Source: Actinomadura graeca
GTDB taxonomy: Bacteria > Actinomycetota > Actinomycetes > Streptosporangiales > Streptosporangiaceae
NCBI RefSeq assembly: GCF_019175365.1
Contig: NZ_CP059572.1
Coordinates: 7,068,001-7,132,000, forward strand
Reading direction: 5' to 3'
Length of the DNA stretch: 64,000 nucleotides
Shown here: in pieces, positions 15,907 to 26,145 of the stretch
How positions within the stretch are numbered: the stretch's first letter is position 1
Layout: every line of letters begins with the position of its first letter
Program-made: the position numbers and the translations under genes
Notes under the pieces: model-generated
What the model saw: the letters and a program-made list of their open reading frames with translations, nothing else
Told to the model about the DNA's origin: nothing
Databases searched by the model: none

Positions 15907-17358
15907 ATGAGGCCCGGCATCGACCGCGCCGTGGGGCGCACCTGGGTCATCTCCCTGGTAATGATCATCGCGCTCCTGGTGAACGTCACCTACGTGCAGG
16001 GGTTCGCTGCGCAGGACCTGCGGGACGACTCGCTCAACGCGCGCCAGTACGAGGACCGCAACAAGATCGACCGCGGTCCCATCGTCGCGGACGGCCAGCG
16101 GCTGGCCTGGTCCGAGCCCGTGGACGGAGGCGAGAAGTACCGGCGCCGCTACAAGCAGGGCACCGTGTTCTCTCCGGTCACCGGGTACTTCTCGCCGTTC
16201 TCGCAGACGGGCCTGGAGAACGCCGCCAACCACGTCCTGGACGGCACCGACCCGCGTCTCGCGACGACCAGCTTCGTCGACAAGCTCCTCGGCAAGCACG
16301 TCCCGGGCGGCACCGTCGAGGCGACGGTCGACGTCGCGGCGCAGCAGGCCGCCTATGAGGCGCTACAGGCGAGCGGCGCCCGCCGTGCCGCGGCGGTGGC
16401 GCTGGACGCGAAGACCGGCGCGATCCTGGTGCTTGCGTCCACCCCGTCCTATGACGCCAACGACGTGTCCGTGCTGGACGGCGAGCAGGCGCAGCGCGTC
16501 TTCGCGCGGCTCAACGCCCAGCCGTCCAAGCCGCTCTTGGACAAGGCGACGAACGAGCTGTTCCCGCCCGGATCCACGTTCAAGACCGTGGTCGCCGCGT
16601 CCGCGGTGGCCGCGGGTGGCGACGCCGAGACCCGGGTCAGGGCCGGGCGCAGCTACCGGCCGCCCGGTGCCGGGCAGGCGATCAACAACGACGCGGGGGA
16701 CATCGGCGGCGAGTGCGATCTGCCCTCCATCCCGCTGATCAGCGCCTACGCCCAGTCGTGCAACACCACGTTCGCCTACATGGGCGCGCAGCGGCCCGGC
16801 AACGACGCCGTCGGCGAGCGGGCCGCGGAGTTCGGCTTCGGGAAGCCGATCAAGATCGAGCCGGGCATGCGGAGCGCGGCCAGCTCCTTCCCCTCGACCG
16901 ACCAGCCGTCGCTCAGCGCGCTGGGCTCGATCGGGCAGGGCAGCACCGTCGCCACGCCGCTGCAGATGGCCATGGTCGCCGCGGCCGTCCAGAACGACGG
17001 CGAGGTGATGCGGCCGTACCTGATCTCCAGGCTCACCGCCGCGGACGGCCAGGAGGTCGGGCGGGGGACACCGGAACGCCTGGCCCGGGCGCTGACGTCG
17101 GACCAGGCGGCGCAGATGCGGGAGCTGATGGAGGCCGTCGTCACGGAGGGCACCGGGAAGTCGCTGCGGGGCACGTCCGTCCTGGGTGGCAAGACCGGGA
17201 CCGCCGACGTGGAGGGCGCCGCCTACAACGACCGCTGGTTCATCGGTTTCGGCCCGCGCTCGGACGCCCGGTACGCGGTCGCGGTGATGACCGAGGCGTC
17301 CGGCTACGGCATCGAGTCCGGCCCGATCGCCGCGAAGATCCTCGACGCGCTGGGCTGA
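15907..17358 (+). CDS. Class B penicillin-binding protein (PbpA-like transpeptidase)
   Basis: 483 residues. One N-terminal transmembrane anchor (TWVISLVMIIALLVNVTYVQG) is followed by a short pedestal domain (NKIDRGPIVADG) and a transpeptidase domain with the three active-site motifs: STFK (Ser near residue 223), SCN (near 283) and KTGT (near 429). Size and lack of PASTA domains match the PbpA subgroup that cross-links peptidoglycan in elongation or spore walls. ATG 15907 is only 10 bp after the rsmD stop, so the two are cotranscribed. Placement between rsmD and coaD is unusual: PbpA genes normally sit in the rodA-pknAB cluster, so this may be an additional paralogue. Confidence 0.88.
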   Translation: MRPGIDRAVGRTWVISLVMIIALLVNVTYVQGFAAQDLRDDSLNARQYEDRNKIDRGPIVADGQRLAWSEPVDGGEKYRRRYKQGTVFSPVTGYFSPFSQTGLENAANHVLDGTDPRLATTSFVDKLLGKHVPGGTVEATVDVAAQQAAYEALQASGARRAAAVALDAKTGAILVLASTPSYDANDVSVLDGEQAQRVFARLNAQPSKPLLDKATNELFPPGSTFKTVVAASAVAAGGDAETRVRAGRSYRPPGAGQAINNDAGDIGGECDLPSIPLISAYAQSCNTTFAYMGAQRPGNDAVGERAAEFGFGKPIKIEPGMRSAASSFPSTDQPSLSALGSIGQGSTVATPLQMAMVAAAVQNDGEVMRPYLISRLTAADGQEVGRGTPERLARALTSDQAAQMRELMEAVVTEGTGKSLRGTSVLGGKTGTADVEGAAYNDRWFIGFGPRSDARYAVAVMTEASGYGIESGPIAAKILDALG

Positions 17359-17451
17359 CCCCGTGCCGCCGTACCCGGGTGCGAGGTCCGCCGACCGGTT
17401 TTGGTACGTTCGCGCCGCAGGTCGGAAACCGGGACCGAAGGGGTTCACCTC

Positions 17452-17931
17452 GTGCGCCGTGTCGTCTGTCCGGGATCGTTCGACCCCGTCACCAACGGGC
17501 ACCTCGACATCATCAGCCGCGCCTCCCGTCTCTATGACGAGGTGGTCGTCGCCGTGTTGATCAACAAGAGCAAGAAGAGCCTCTTCACCGTCGACGAGCG
17601 CGCCGGCATGATCACAGAGGTCACCAAGGAGTACGGCAACGTCACGGTGGACACCTTCTACGGGCTCACCGTGGACTATTGCCGCAAGCAAGACATCCCG
17701 GTGATCGTCCGGGGTCTGCGCGCCGTGAGCGACTACGAGTACGAGCTGCAGATGGCCCAGATGAACCACCGCATCGCCGGGGTCGAGACGCTGTTCATGG
17801 CGACCAACCCCGAGTACGCGTTCCTGTCGTCCAGCCTGATGAAGGAGGTCGTCCGCTTCGGCGGCGACATCTCCGGCCTGGTCCCCGACATCGTCCACGA
17901 GCGCCTGGTGGAACGCCTCCAGGAAAACTGA
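17452..17931 (+). CDS. coaD: Phosphopantetheine adenylyltransferase
   Basis: Penultimate enzyme of coenzyme A synthesis. 159 residues from GTG 17452, the usual length; the ribosome binding site is GAAGGGG. Motifs: RRVVCPGSFDPVTNGHLDII (nucleotidyltransferase HxGH type, here NGHLD), VIVRGLRAVSDYEYELQMAQMN and FLSSSLMKEVVRFGGDI. The 177 bp downstream are non-coding and include the hairpin AGGCGC-CCCA-GCGCCT before yceD. Confidence 0.96.
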   Translation: MRRVVCPGSFDPVTNGHLDIISRASRLYDEVVVAVLINKSKKSLFTVDERAGMITEVTKEYGNVTVDTFYGLTVDYCRKQDIPVIVRGLRAVSDYEYELQMAQMNHRIAGVETLFMATNPEYAFLSSSLMKEVVRFGGDISGLVPDIVHERLVERLQEN

Positions 17932-18108
17932 CCCCCAGACGACGGCCTCCCACGCCAAGATCACGCTTCGAAGCACGGCCAGGCAAGGCGGGTTCGGAGC
18001 GCTGCGGCGATCGCACGAAGTGCCCGCCGTAGGGAGGCGCCCCAGCGCCTGACGCCAAGGGCACCGCAATAAGCTACCCTGGAACATCACCGGTTGTCGT
18101 CGTCCGCC

Positions 18109-18756
18109 ATGCCACACGAAAGCAGGGTTCCGCTGTCTCGCCTCGATCCCAAGGCCCCGCTCGTGCTCGACACTCGAGCTCTCAGCAGGCAACCGGGGTC
18201 GTCGAAGGAGAAGCGCCTGTCCGTGCCGGCACCGGAGGACTTCGGCGTCGAGATGGTGGGCGTGCCCGAGGGCGCCGCGATCGAGCTGGACCTGCGGCTT
18301 GAGGCGGTGCTGGAGGGGGTGCTCGTCACCGGCACGGCGACGGTCCCCCTGGAGGGGGAGTGCGCCCGCTGCCTGGATCCGATCGCCTCGACCTTCGAGG
18401 CGGACTTCCAGGAGCTCTTCGTCTATCCTGACACCCGTTCCGGCGGGAACGCCGACGACGACGAGCTCCGCCTTGAGGACGATCTGATCGACCTCGAACC
18501 GGTGCTCCGGGACGCGGTGGTGCTCGCGCTGCCGCTGTCGCCGCTGTGCCGGGACGACTGTCCTGGCCTGTGCCCGGACTGTGGTGCGCGGCTGGCGGAC
18601 GCCGGCCCCGACCACCACCACGATGTCGCCGACCCCCGGTGGGCGGCGTTGCAGGGCCTGGCCGGCGGCGTGGCGCCGGCGCCCCCGCCCGGGGGACGCG
18701 GTGACGCGGGGTCCCGCGGAAGAACCGACCGACGAGAAGGAAAGCAGGAGGGCTGA
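18109..18756 (+). CDS. YceD family (DUF177) metal-binding protein
   Basis: 215 residues from ATG 18109 (a GTG at 18094 is also in frame). DUF177/YceD proteins are conserved next to rpmF and are implicated in 23S rRNA or ribosome assembly. Features: [20 protein letters not shown], then two paired cysteine motifs CARCLDPI and [16 protein letters not shown] that may bind metal. The stop is one base before the rpmF GTG, a conserved and probably translationally coupled arrangement. Confidence 0.88.
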   Translation: MPHESRVPLSRLDPKAPLVLDTRALSRQPGSSKEKRLSVPAPEDFGVEMVGVPEGAAIELDLRLEAVLEGVLVTGTATVPLEGECARCLDPIASTFEADFQELFVYPDTRSGGNADDDELRLEDDLIDLEPVLRDAVVLALPLSPLCRDDCPGLCPDCGARLADAGPDHHHDVADPRWAALQGLAGGVAPAPPPGGRGDAGSRGRTDRREGKQEG

Positions 18757-18757
18757 C

Positions 18758-18937
18758 GTGGCCGTCCCGAAGCGGAAGAAGTCGCGGAGCAACACGCGGC
18801 ACCGTCGTTCGCAGTGGAAGACCGCTGCGCCGACCCTGGTCGAGTGCCCGACGTGCCGCGACAAGAAGCTGCCGCACACCGCGTGCGCGACCTGCGGCAC
18901 CTACGACCGGCGGCAGGTCATCGCCCCGTCGGCCTGA
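18758..18937 (+). CDS. rpmF: 50S ribosomal protein L32
   Basis: 59 residues from GTG 18758. [20 protein letters not shown] is the L32 N-terminus, and two pairs of cysteines (CPTC and CATC) form the zinc ribbon. GCAGGAGGGCTGAC supplies the ribosome binding site inside the end of yceD. Confidence 0.95.
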   Translation: MAVPKRKKSRSNTRHRRSQWKTAAPTLVECPTCRDKKLPHTACATCGTYDRRQVIAPSA

Positions 18938-19314
18938 GCTTTTCGCATCCTGGGGGGCGGATCCGCGCGGACGGCGCGGCCCGCCCCTCAAGGTGCGCGG
19001 GCACCCGACCACCCGGCGCGTGACGTCGGCGTGGTGACCGGTGCGGCAGGGACGTCTCCTCGACACTGCGCCCGGAGCCGTGGTGCACGCCGGGATCAAC
19101 CGACCGGCGCGCACCTCGTCTTCGCGGAGCCGTCGTCCCGGGGGCGACCCCGGACGTCGTGGCCGGGCCCGGTGGTCCTCATGCGTGGAGGGCCATGGCC
19201 GGAGCCCGGTCCGTACCCGCGCCCGTCCGTCCTCGCCGTCGCGGCCGTCCGGCCGTACGCGCCACATCGGCGACCGCGCCCGACGCGCGGCGCCACGGCC
19301 TGCGAGGAGGGCCT
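18938..19314. other. Intergenic region rpmF-rnc, no gene recognised
   Basis: 377 bp. A GC-rich inverted repeat (GGGGCGG/CCGCCCC, about 18953-18988) just after rpmF could terminate transcription. The remainder shows no convincing coding frame; in-frame extension of rnc upstream to 19159 has no ribosome binding site and no family similarity. Confidence 0.5.
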
Positions 19315-20097
19315 GTGAGCGGCAAGAAATCCGATCCCGCGCCGGACCGCGCGGAACTGACCCGCGCGCTCGGCATCGAGATCACCGGCGATCTGCTCGA
19401 ACGCGCGCTGACGCACCGTTCGTACGCGTACGAGAACGGCGGGCTGCCGACCAACGAGCGTCTGGAGTTCCTCGGCGACTCGGTGCTCGGGCTCGTCGTC
19501 ACCGACACCCTGTTCCGGGGGCATCCGGACCTGCCGGAGGGGCAGCTGGCGAAGCTGCGCGCCGCGGTGGTCAACATGCGGGCGCTGGCGGGCGTGGCCC
19601 GGGCGCTCGGCGTCGGCGCCCACATCCGGCTCGGCCGCGGGGAGGAGGGCACCGGCGGGCGGGACAAGGCGTCGATCCTGGCCGACACGCTGGAGGCGCT
19701 GATCGGCGCGGTCTATCTCGACCGCGGCCTGGACGAGGCGTCCGCGCTCGTGCACCGGCTGTTCGACGCCCTGATCACCCGTTCGGCGGGGCTCGGCGCC
19801 GGGCTGGACTGGAAGACGTCCCTGCAGGAGCTCACGGCCGTCGAGGAACTCGGCGTCCCCGAGTACCACGTCGCCGAGAGCGGCCCCGACCACCAGAAGA
19901 CCTTCCGCGCGTCCGTGCGGGTCGGCGGGACGACCTACGGGGCGGGCGAGGGCCGCAGCAAGAAGGAGGCGGAGCAGCACGCCGCCGAGGCGGCCTGGAA
20001 CGCGATCCGCGAGATCGTCATCGAGCGCGACCCGGCGACCCGGAGGGCGGCGGCGCCTGCCGGGGACTCGCGGCCGGCCGGGCTGCCCGGTGCCTGA
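19315..20097 (+). CDS. rnc: Ribonuclease III
   Basis: Double-stranded RNA endonuclease for rRNA processing and mRNA control. 260 residues from GTG 19315, preceded by GGAGGGCCT. The RNase III signature [18 protein letters not shown] is near residue 45, the second metal-site segment [21 protein letters not shown] follows, and a dsRNA-binding domain with [17 protein letters not shown] ends the fold. A short Ala/Pro-rich tail follows. Overlaps mutM by eight bases. Confidence 0.95.
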   Translation: MSGKKSDPAPDRAELTRALGIEITGDLLERALTHRSYAYENGGLPTNERLEFLGDSVLGLVVTDTLFRGHPDLPEGQLAKLRAAVVNMRALAGVARALGVGAHIRLGRGEEGTGGRDKASILADTLEALIGAVYLDRGLDEASALVHRLFDALITRSAGLGAGLDWKTSLQELTAVEELGVPEYHVAESGPDHQKTFRASVRVGGTTYGAGEGRSKKEAEQHAAEAAWNAIREIVIERDPATRRAAAPAGDSRPAGLPGA

Positions 20098-21001
20098 GCT
20101 TCCCGAGGTCGAGGTCGTCCGGCGCGGCCTGGAGCGCTGGACGTCCGGGCGGACGGCCGCGTCCGCCGAGGTGCTGCATCCGCGGGCGGTCCGCCGGTAC
20201 GCGGCGGGGCCCGCCGACTTCGCGGGGCGGCTCGCCGGGCGCGTGATGCTGGCGCCGCGCCGCCGCGGCAAGTACCTGTGGATCCCCCTCCAGGACGCCG
20301 GGGCGGCCCAGGAGCCGTCGGAGGCGCTGCTAGCCCACCTCGGGATGAGCGGGCAGCTGCTCGTCGGAGAACCCGGCAGGGAGCGCGAGAAGCACCTGCG
20401 GGTCCGGATCGTCTTCACCGACGGCGGCCACGACCTGCGCTTCGTCGACCAGCGGACCTTCGGGCACCTGATGGTCTGCGAGCTGGTCCCGGACACCTTC
20501 GGCGTGCCCGGCCCGGCCGGGCAGGGGCTCGTCCCCGAGCCGATCGTGCACATCGCCGCCGATCCGCTGGAGGAGGCGTTCGACCCGGAGGCGTTCTTCG
20601 GCGCGCTGCGCCGCCGCAAGACCGGGATCAAAAGGGCGTTGCTGGACCAGTCGCTCATCAGCGGGGTCGGCAACATCTACGCCGACGAGGCGCTCTGGCG
20701 CGCCGGACTGCACTGGGCGCGGCCGACCGAGACGCTGACGCGGGCGGAGGCCGCACGCGTCCTGGAGGGCGCCCGTGAGGTCATGGGGGCGGCGCTGGAC
20801 GTCGGCGGCACGTCCTTCGACAGCCTGTACGTCAACGTGAACGGCGAGAGCGGCTACTTCGAGCGGTCGCTGGACGCCTACGGGCGGCGGGACGAGCCGT
20901 GCCGCCGCTGCGGCACGCCGATCCGCCGGGACGTGTTCATGAACCGGTCGTCCTACAGCTGCCCCACGTGCCAGCCGCGGCCCCGCCGGGCACGGTACTA
21001 G
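20090..21001 (+). CDS. mutM: Formamidopyrimidine-DNA glycosylase
   Basis: Base-excision repair glycosylase for oxidised purines. 303 residues. The N-terminus [14 protein letters not shown] carries the catalytic proline and glutamate. [23 protein letters not shown] is the helix-two-turn-helix, and the C-terminal zinc finger reads [10 protein letters not shown] followed by [11 protein letters not shown] start inside the end of rnc; the pair is a conserved actinobacterial unit. Confidence 0.96.
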   Translation: MPELPEVEVVRRGLERWTSGRTAASAEVLHPRAVRRYAAGPADFAGRLAGRVMLAPRRRGKYLWIPLQDAGAAQEPSEALLAHLGMSGQLLVGEPGREREKHLRVRIVFTDGGHDLRFVDQRTFGHLMVCELVPDTFGVPGPAGQGLVPEPIVHIAADPLEEAFDPEAFFGALRRRKTGIKRALLDQSLISGVGNIYADEALWRAGLHWARPTETLTRAEAARVLEGAREVMGAALDVGGTSFDSLYVNVNGESGYFERSLDAYGRRDEPCRRCGTPIRRDVFMNRSSYSCPTCQPRPRRARY

Positions 21002-21023
21002 GGCGGGGGATCGGAAGGGGCGC

Positions 21024-21455
21024 ATGATGGACGGACGTGACGGCGGGGACAGCGGCGAGCAGCGTGTCGGGCACACCGCCGGAGCCGGCGGGGGAGACAC
21101 CTCAACGGGCGGCCCAACGGGCGGCTCAGAGGCTGGCTCCGCGGACGAGGCGGTCCGGCTGACGGCATGGGTCCGGGGCCGTGTGCAGGGCGTGGGCTTC
21201 CGCTGGTGGGTGCGGGCGCGGGCCCTCGAACTGGGCCTGTCCGGCACCGCGACGAACCTGGGCGACGGGCGCGTGGAGGTCGTCGCGGAGGGGCCGCGGA
21301 GCGCCTGCCTGCGGCTGCTCGGCCTGCTGGGCTCCGACGCGGCGCACGGGCCGAGGCCATCGGACGATCTTCCGGGCCGTCCGGGGCGGGTCACCGGGGT
21401 CACCGAGCGGTGGAGCGCGCCACGCGGAGGGACCTCCGGCTTCCATGAACGGTGA
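21024..21455 (+). CDS. Acylphosphatase with N-terminal extension
   Basis: 143 residues. The last 100 form the acylphosphatase fold: [16 protein letters not shown] contains the phosphate loop and catalytic arginine, followed by [17 protein letters not shown] with the catalytic asparagine. The first 42 residues are Gly/Ser/Thr/Asp-rich, without family similarity, and no alternative start lies close to the domain; ATG 21024 has GGAAGGGG upstream. Acylphosphatases hydrolyse acyl phosphates; the physiological role in bacteria is unclear. The region after [11 protein letters not shown] is also atypically Pro/Arg-rich. Confidence 0.85.
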   Translation: MMDGRDGGDSGEQRVGHTAGAGGGDTSTGGPTGGSEAGSADEAVRLTAWVRGRVQGVGFRWWVRARALELGLSGTATNLGDGRVEVVAEGPRSACLRLLGLLGSDAAHGPRPSDDLPGRPGRVTGVTERWSAPRGGTSGFHER

Positions 21456-21633
21456 TCGGGTAGGGAATTCCGGTTTGTACCTGCTAAACTAGAGGAGACA
21501 GGTTGTTACCGGCCTGTGATGTGCGTCTTGACCAGGACAGCGGCCGGTGCGACTCTAGACGATACGCGCACCGATGTGAGTTGCTTCTCGTGCGCGATCC
21601 CTGCTGGTTACTCAGCGTGGAGGACCCTTAGTC

Positions 21634-21831
21634 ATGGCGAAGGCTCTACTCGGCCACGTCGGCGGTCCCGACCCCCGGATGGTCGCGGAGATGCGGCGCC
21701 TTCAGCAGCGCGTACGTGATCTGGAAGCCGAGCTCGTACGGCTCCAGGCGGAGAACGACGCGCTGGCGACGGCGACGGAGGACGACGTGATGTCCCTTGC
21801 GGTGAAGGACCGTGAACCGGCGCTGACCTGA
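21634..21831 (+). CDS. Small conserved coiled-coil protein upstream of smc
   Basis: 65 residues, MAKALLGHVGGPDPRMVAEM followed by a predicted coiled coil (RRLQQRVRDLEAELVRLQAE) and an acidic tail. A similar small protein is conserved near smc in actinomycetes to my knowledge; no function is established. The ribosome binding site is GTGGAGG. A 178-bp leader precedes it and contains TAAACT-like -10 elements, so it probably has its own promoter. Confidence 0.75.
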   Translation: MAKALLGHVGGPDPRMVAEMRRLQQRVRDLEAELVRLQAENDALATATEDDVMSLAVKDREPALT

Positions 21832-21858
21832 TCGGCGCCTTCTTCTTGAGAGTGGACA

Positions 21859-21892
21859 GGGACGCCTTCACCCGGCGTCCCTTCTGTTTGCC
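21859..21892 (+). terminator. Intrinsic terminator after the coiled-coil protein gene
   Basis: Perfect 8-bp stem GGGACGCC (21859-21866) and GGCGTCCC (21874-21881), loop TTCACCC, followed by TTCTGTTTG. It lies 28 bp after the stop codon. Confidence 0.7.
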
Positions 21893-22467
21893 CCACGCCC
21901 CGGCTCCCGGGGCCGGGGCGCCGCCCTCGGGTTCCGCGGGCCCCTCCGGGGACCCACGGGCACCGGGGGCCCACGCTCCCCGCCCGATCACCGGGCAGGT
22001 CGGCTCCCGCACCGCGCGGCCCGTCCCCGGGCACACTGCGTGATCGTGGAGAACGGCGGCGTGCGCGCCTCCGGCGCCGCGCCGCGGGGACCCGTCACGC
22101 AGGGTCAGCCTCCGGTCAAACCTTCATCGGATTTCGTCCTATCCGATTCTGGGGGCCTATGAGGTAATTGTCGGCTTTTGGGGCATGTCGACGTCACACA
22201 GGCGTAGTGCCCCGAATCCCGTCTCTCGTCCGCGCGTCCTGCGCCCATCTTCCCGGCGGCCGGGGTATAACGGAACACTGCGGCATCAGACATCACCCGA
22301 GCCGTCAACTGGAAGCGCCGCGATCGCGTGCGGGACCGGGTCCGAGTCAGCGACGACCCGATCGCACAGCGAGCCCCCCGGCGAGTCGGAGCGACCGGCG
22401 ACCGCGCGCGTCGCCCGTCGAAGAAGGGCGCTCCGCGCCCGACGCCGAGGGCGACGCGAGGAGGAAC
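21893..22467. other. Long leader region of smc
   Basis: 575 bp without a recognisable gene. The 22084-22200 stretch is distinctly lower in GC than its flanks and holds the perfect dyad ATCGGAT (22126-22132) - TTCGTCCT - ATCCGAT (22141-22147). It probably contains the smc promoter and an operator. The remainder up to GAGGAGGAAC at 22458-22467 is high-GC. Confidence 0.5.
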
Positions 22468-25400
22468 GTGTACCTGAAGAACCTGACCTTGCGCGGCTTC
22501 AAGTCCTTCGCGTCCTCCACCACCCTGAAGTTCGAGCCCGGCATCACCGCCGTCGTCGGGCCCAACGGGTCGGGCAAGTCCAACGTCGTCGACGCGCTGG
22601 CCTGGGTCATGGGCGAGCAGGGCGCCAAGTCGCTGCGCGGCGGCAAGATGGAGGACGTCATCTTCGCCGGCACCGCCAGCCGGGCGCCGCTCGGCCGCGC
22701 CGAGGTCGTGCTGACGATCGACAACTCCGACGGCGCGCTGCCGATCGACTACTCCGAGGTCACGATCAGCCGGCTGATGTTCCGGTCCGGGTCGAGCGAG
22801 TACGCCATCAACGGCGACTCCTGCCGCCTGCTGGACATCCAGGAGCTGCTGTCGGACTCGGGCATCGGCCGTGAGATGCACGTCATCATCGGCCAGGGGC
22901 AGCTCGACCGCGTCCTGCACTCGGGACCGGAGGGGCGCCGCGCGGTGATCGAGGAGGCCGCGGGCGTCCTCAAGCACCGCAAGCGCAAGGAGAAGGCGCT
23001 CCGCAAGCTGGACGCGATGCAGGGCAACCTGACCCGCGTCCAGGACCTCACCGGCGAGCTGCGCCGCCAGCTCAAGCCGCTCGGCAAACAGGCCGAGATC
23101 GCGCGCCGCGCCGCCGTCATCCAGGCCGACCTGCGCGACGCCCGGCTCCGCCTGCTCGCCGACGACCTGGTCACGCTGCGGACGAGGCTGGAGCAGGAGG
23201 CCGCCGACGAGGCCGCGGTCCGCGAGCGCCGCGCCGAGACCGAGCGGGCGCTGGGCGAGGCGCAGGGGCGCGAGGCGGTCCTGGAGGCCGAGGAGGCGGA
23301 GCAGGCGCCGAGGCTGGCCCAGGTGCAGGACACCTGGTTCCAGCTGTCGGCGCTGAAGGAGCGCCTGCGGGGCGTCGCCGATCTCGCCGCCGAGCGGCAC
23401 CGCAACGCCGCCGAGGCGCGCGAGGAGGACCGGCGCGGCCGCGACCCCGAGGACATGGAGCGCGAGGCCGTCGAGATCCGCGAGCAGGAGGAGATGCTCC
23501 GCGCCGCGCTGGAGGAGGCGCAGGGCGGGCTCGCCACCGCCGTGGAGGGGCGCTCGGGCGCCGAGGACGCGCTCGCCGCCGAGGAGCGCCGCCTCCAGGC
23601 CGCCGCCCGCGCCGCCGCCGACCGCCGCGAGGAGCTGGCCCGGCTGCGCGGCCGGGTCGAGGCGCTGCGCAGCAAGGCGCAGGCGGGCCGGTCGGAGATC
23701 GGGCGGCTCACCGCCGCGCGGGACGAGGCGGAGCAGCGCGCCGCGGTCGCGCAGGGCGAGTTCGAGGCGTTCGAGGCCGAGGTGGTCGAGGACCCGGCGC
23801 TCGCCGCCGAGCACGAGCACGCCCAGGAGGCCCTCGCCTCCGCCAAGGACGCGGCCGAGCAGGCGCGGGCCGCGGAGGAGGCCCCGCGCGGGGCGCTGAA
23901 GGAGGCGCGCGCCGCGGTCGCCTCCGCACGCTCGGCCGACCAGGGCGCGCAGAAGGGCGTCACCGCGCTCCAGGCCCGGATCGAGGCGCTGAACCTGACG
24001 CTGGCGAGCGCCGCCGACGGCGGCGAGGCGCTGCTGGCGGCGGGCGCGGACGGCTCGCTCGACGGCGTGCTGGGCACGGTCGCGTCGCTGCTGACCGTCC
24101 GTCCCGGCTACGAGACGGCCGTCGCCGCCGCCCTCGGCAACGCCGCCGAGGCCATCGCGGTGGGCTCGCTGGACACCGCCGAGGCGGCGCTGGCGCTGCT
24201 GCGCTCCCGCGACGCCGGGCGCGCGGGGCTGGTCGTCGGAGGCCCCGCCGTGGCGCCCGGCGGGCCCGGACGCGTCGCGGGCGCCGACTACGCGATCGAC
24301 GCCGTCACCGTCCCCGGCGCCGTCCGGCCCGCGCTGGAGCATCTGCTGCGCGACGTCGCCGTGGTCGACGACGTCCACGCCGCCGCCGCGCTCGTCCGGC
24401 GGGAGCCGTCGCTGCGCGCCGTGACCCGCGGCGGTGAGCTGGTCGGCGCGCACTGGGCGCAGGGCGGCGGGTCGGGCGGCGGGCAGGGCCTGCTGGAGAT
24501 GCGCGCCACCCTCGACCAGGCCACCGAGGACCTTGCCGCCGCCGAGACGGCCGCCGAGACGGCCGCGGGCGAGCTGGCCGCGTCGATCGGGTCCGAGCAG
24601 GCGGCGCAGGCCGCTCTGGACGCCGCGCAGGCGGCCGCCGGGCAGGCGCAGGCGGCGGTGGACCAGGCCCAGGCCCACCTCGACGGTGTCCGCGCGCGCG
24701 TGCGGGAGTCCGACGCGCAGGCCGCGCGCGAGGCCAGGCGCGCCGCCGGCCTGGAGGCCGACGTCCGCGCCGCCCGGGGCGAGGCCGAACGGCTGACGAA
24801 GACGCTGGACGCGGCGAACGAGACCCTGGAACGGGACACGGTGGCCGCCGACGAGCTCGCCATGCGGCTCGCCGAGTCGGAGGAGGCCGCCGAGGTCGCC
24901 GACGACGCCGGGCACGACACCGAGGCGCGCGACGAGCTGAACGCCCGCTGCCAGGAGCTGCGCTCCGCCGAGATGGAGGCGCGGCTGGCGGTCCGCACCG
25001 CCGAGGAGCGCGTCCAGGCCATCGCCGGGCGCGCCGACGCCCTCGAACGCGGCGCCCGCCGCGAGCGGGAGGAGCGCGCCCGCGCCGCCCGCCGCCGCGC
25101 CCGCCGCGAGCAGCAGGCAAGGGTCGCCGAGGCCGTCCTCACGGGCGCCCGGACGGCACTGGAGCGCATCGAGCTGTCGCTGGCGGAGGCGGTACGGCGG
25201 CGGGAGGCCGCCGAGCAGGCCCGCGCCGCCCGCGAGGCCGAGCTGAAGGTCGTCCGGGCGCAGGTCCGCGAACTGTCGGGCACGCTGGAGCGCCTCGTGA
25301 ACGTGGTGCACGGCAGCGAGGTCGCGCGCGCCGAGCAGCGGCTGCGGATGGAGCAGCTCGAACAGCGCGCGCTGGAGGAGTTCGGGCTGGAGGTCGAGTC

Positions 25401-26142
25401 GCTGGTGGCCGAGTACGGGCCCGCCCAGCCCGTCCCGCCCGACCCCGACAAGGGCGAGGACGCGCTGCCCGTCCCCTACGAGCGGGCCGTCCAGGAGAAG
25501 CGTGCCAAGGCCGCCGAACGCCAGCTCAACCAGCTCGGCAAGGTCAACCCGCTCGCCCTGGAGGAGTTCGCGGCGCTGGAGGAGCGGCACGCCTTCCTCA
25601 CCTCCCAGCTGGAGGACCTGAAGAAGACCCAGCGTGAGCTGCTCGGCCTCGTCAAGGAGGTCGACGACCGCGTCCAGCAGGTGTTCGCCTCCGCCTACGA
25701 GGACACCGCCCGCGAGTTCGAGCGGATCTTCGCGCGGCTGTTCCCCGGCGGGGAGGGCAGCCTGTCGCTCACCGAGCCCGAGGACATGCTCGCCACCGGG
25801 GTGGAGGTCGCCGCCCGCCCGCCGGGCAAGAAGGTCAAGCGGCTGTCACTGCTGTCGGGCGGGGAGCGGTCCCTGGTCGCCATCGCGTTCCTCGTGGCGG
25901 TGTTCAAGGCGCGCCCGTCGCCGTTCTACGTGCTGGACGAGGTCGAGGCGGCGCTGGACGACACCAACACCCAGCGGCTCATCACGGTGTTCGAGGAGCT
26001 GCGCGAGTCGTCGCAGCTCATCGTCATCACCCACCAGAAGCGCACCATGGAGGGCGCCGACGCGCTCTACGGCGTCAGCATGCGCGGCGACGGCGTCACC
26101 CAGGTCGTCAGCCAGCGGCTCCGCGAGCACGAGCACGCCTGA
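22468..26142 (+). CDS. smc: Chromosome segregation protein SMC
   Basis: ATPase of the condensin complex that loops and organises the chromosome. 1224 residues. Walker A VVGPNGSGKSNVVDALAW is near residue 32. Two long coiled-coil arms rich in Glu, Ala and Arg flank a hinge domain around residues 510-670. The C-terminal head has the ABC signature LSGGERSLVAIAFLVAVFKA and Walker B FYVLDEVEAALDD. GTG 22468 follows GAGGAGGAAC and gives the canonical MYLKNLTLRGFKSFA start; an in-frame upstream extension lacks similarity. scpA/scpB are not adjacent. It converges with the next gene, stops 3 bp apart. Confidence 0.96.
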   Translation: MYLKNLTLRGFKSFASSTTLKFEPGITAVVGPNGSGKSNVVDALAWVMGEQGAKSLRGGKMEDVIFAGTASRAPLGRAEVVLTIDNSDGALPIDYSEVTISRLMFRSGSSEYAINGDSCRLLDIQELLSDSGIGREMHVIIGQGQLDRVLHSGPEGRRAVIEEAAGVLKHRKRKEKALRKLDAMQGNLTRVQDLTGELRRQLKPLGKQAEIARRAAVIQADLRDARLRLLADDLVTLRTRLEQEAADEAAVRERRAETERALGEAQGREAVLEAEEAEQAPRLAQVQDTWFQLSALKERLRGVADLAAERHRNAAEAREEDRRGRDPEDMEREAVEIREQEEMLRAALEEAQGGLATAVEGRSGAEDALAAEERRLQAAARAAADRREELARLRGRVEALRSKAQAGRSEIGRLTAARDEAEQRAAVAQGEFEAFEAEVVEDPALAAEHEHAQEALASAKDAAEQARAAEEAPRGALKEARAAVASARSADQGAQKGVTALQARIEALNLTLASAADGGEALLAAGADGSLDGVLGTVASLLTVRPGYETAVAAALGNAAEAIAVGSLDTAEAALALLRSRDAGRAGLVVGGPAVAPGGPGRVAGADYAIDAVTVPGAVRPALEHLLRDVAVVDDVHAAAALVRREPSLRAVTRGGELVGAHWAQGGGSGGGQGLLEMRATLDQATEDLAAAETAAETAAGELAASIGSEQAAQAALDAAQAAAGQAQAAVDQAQAHLDGVRARVRESDAQAAREARRAAGLEADVRAARGEAERLTKTLDAANETLERDTVAADELAMRLAESEEAAEVADDAGHDTEARDELNARCQELRSAEMEARLAVRTAEERVQAIAGRADALERGARREREERARAARRRARREQQARVAEAVLTGARTALERIELSLAEAVRRREAAEQARAAREAELKVVRAQVRELSGTLERLVNVVHGSEVARAEQRLRMEQLEQRALEEFGLEVESLVAEYGPAQPVPPDPDKGEDALPVPYERAVQEKRAKAAERQLNQLGKVNPLALEEFAALEERHAFLTSQLEDLKKTQRELLGLVKEVDDRVQQVFASAYEDTAREFERIFARLFPGGEGSLSLTEPEDMLATGVEVAARPPGKKVKRLSLLSGGERSLVAIAFLVAVFKARPSPFYVLDEVEAALDDTNTQRLITVFEELRESSQLIVITHQKRTMEGADALYGVSMRGDGVTQVVSQRLREHEHA

Positions 26143-26145
26143 GCG

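Noticed and set aside
22105..25590. 1161-residue open frame antisense to smc
   Set aside because: Shadow of high-GC codon bias in smc; no family similarity or start signal.
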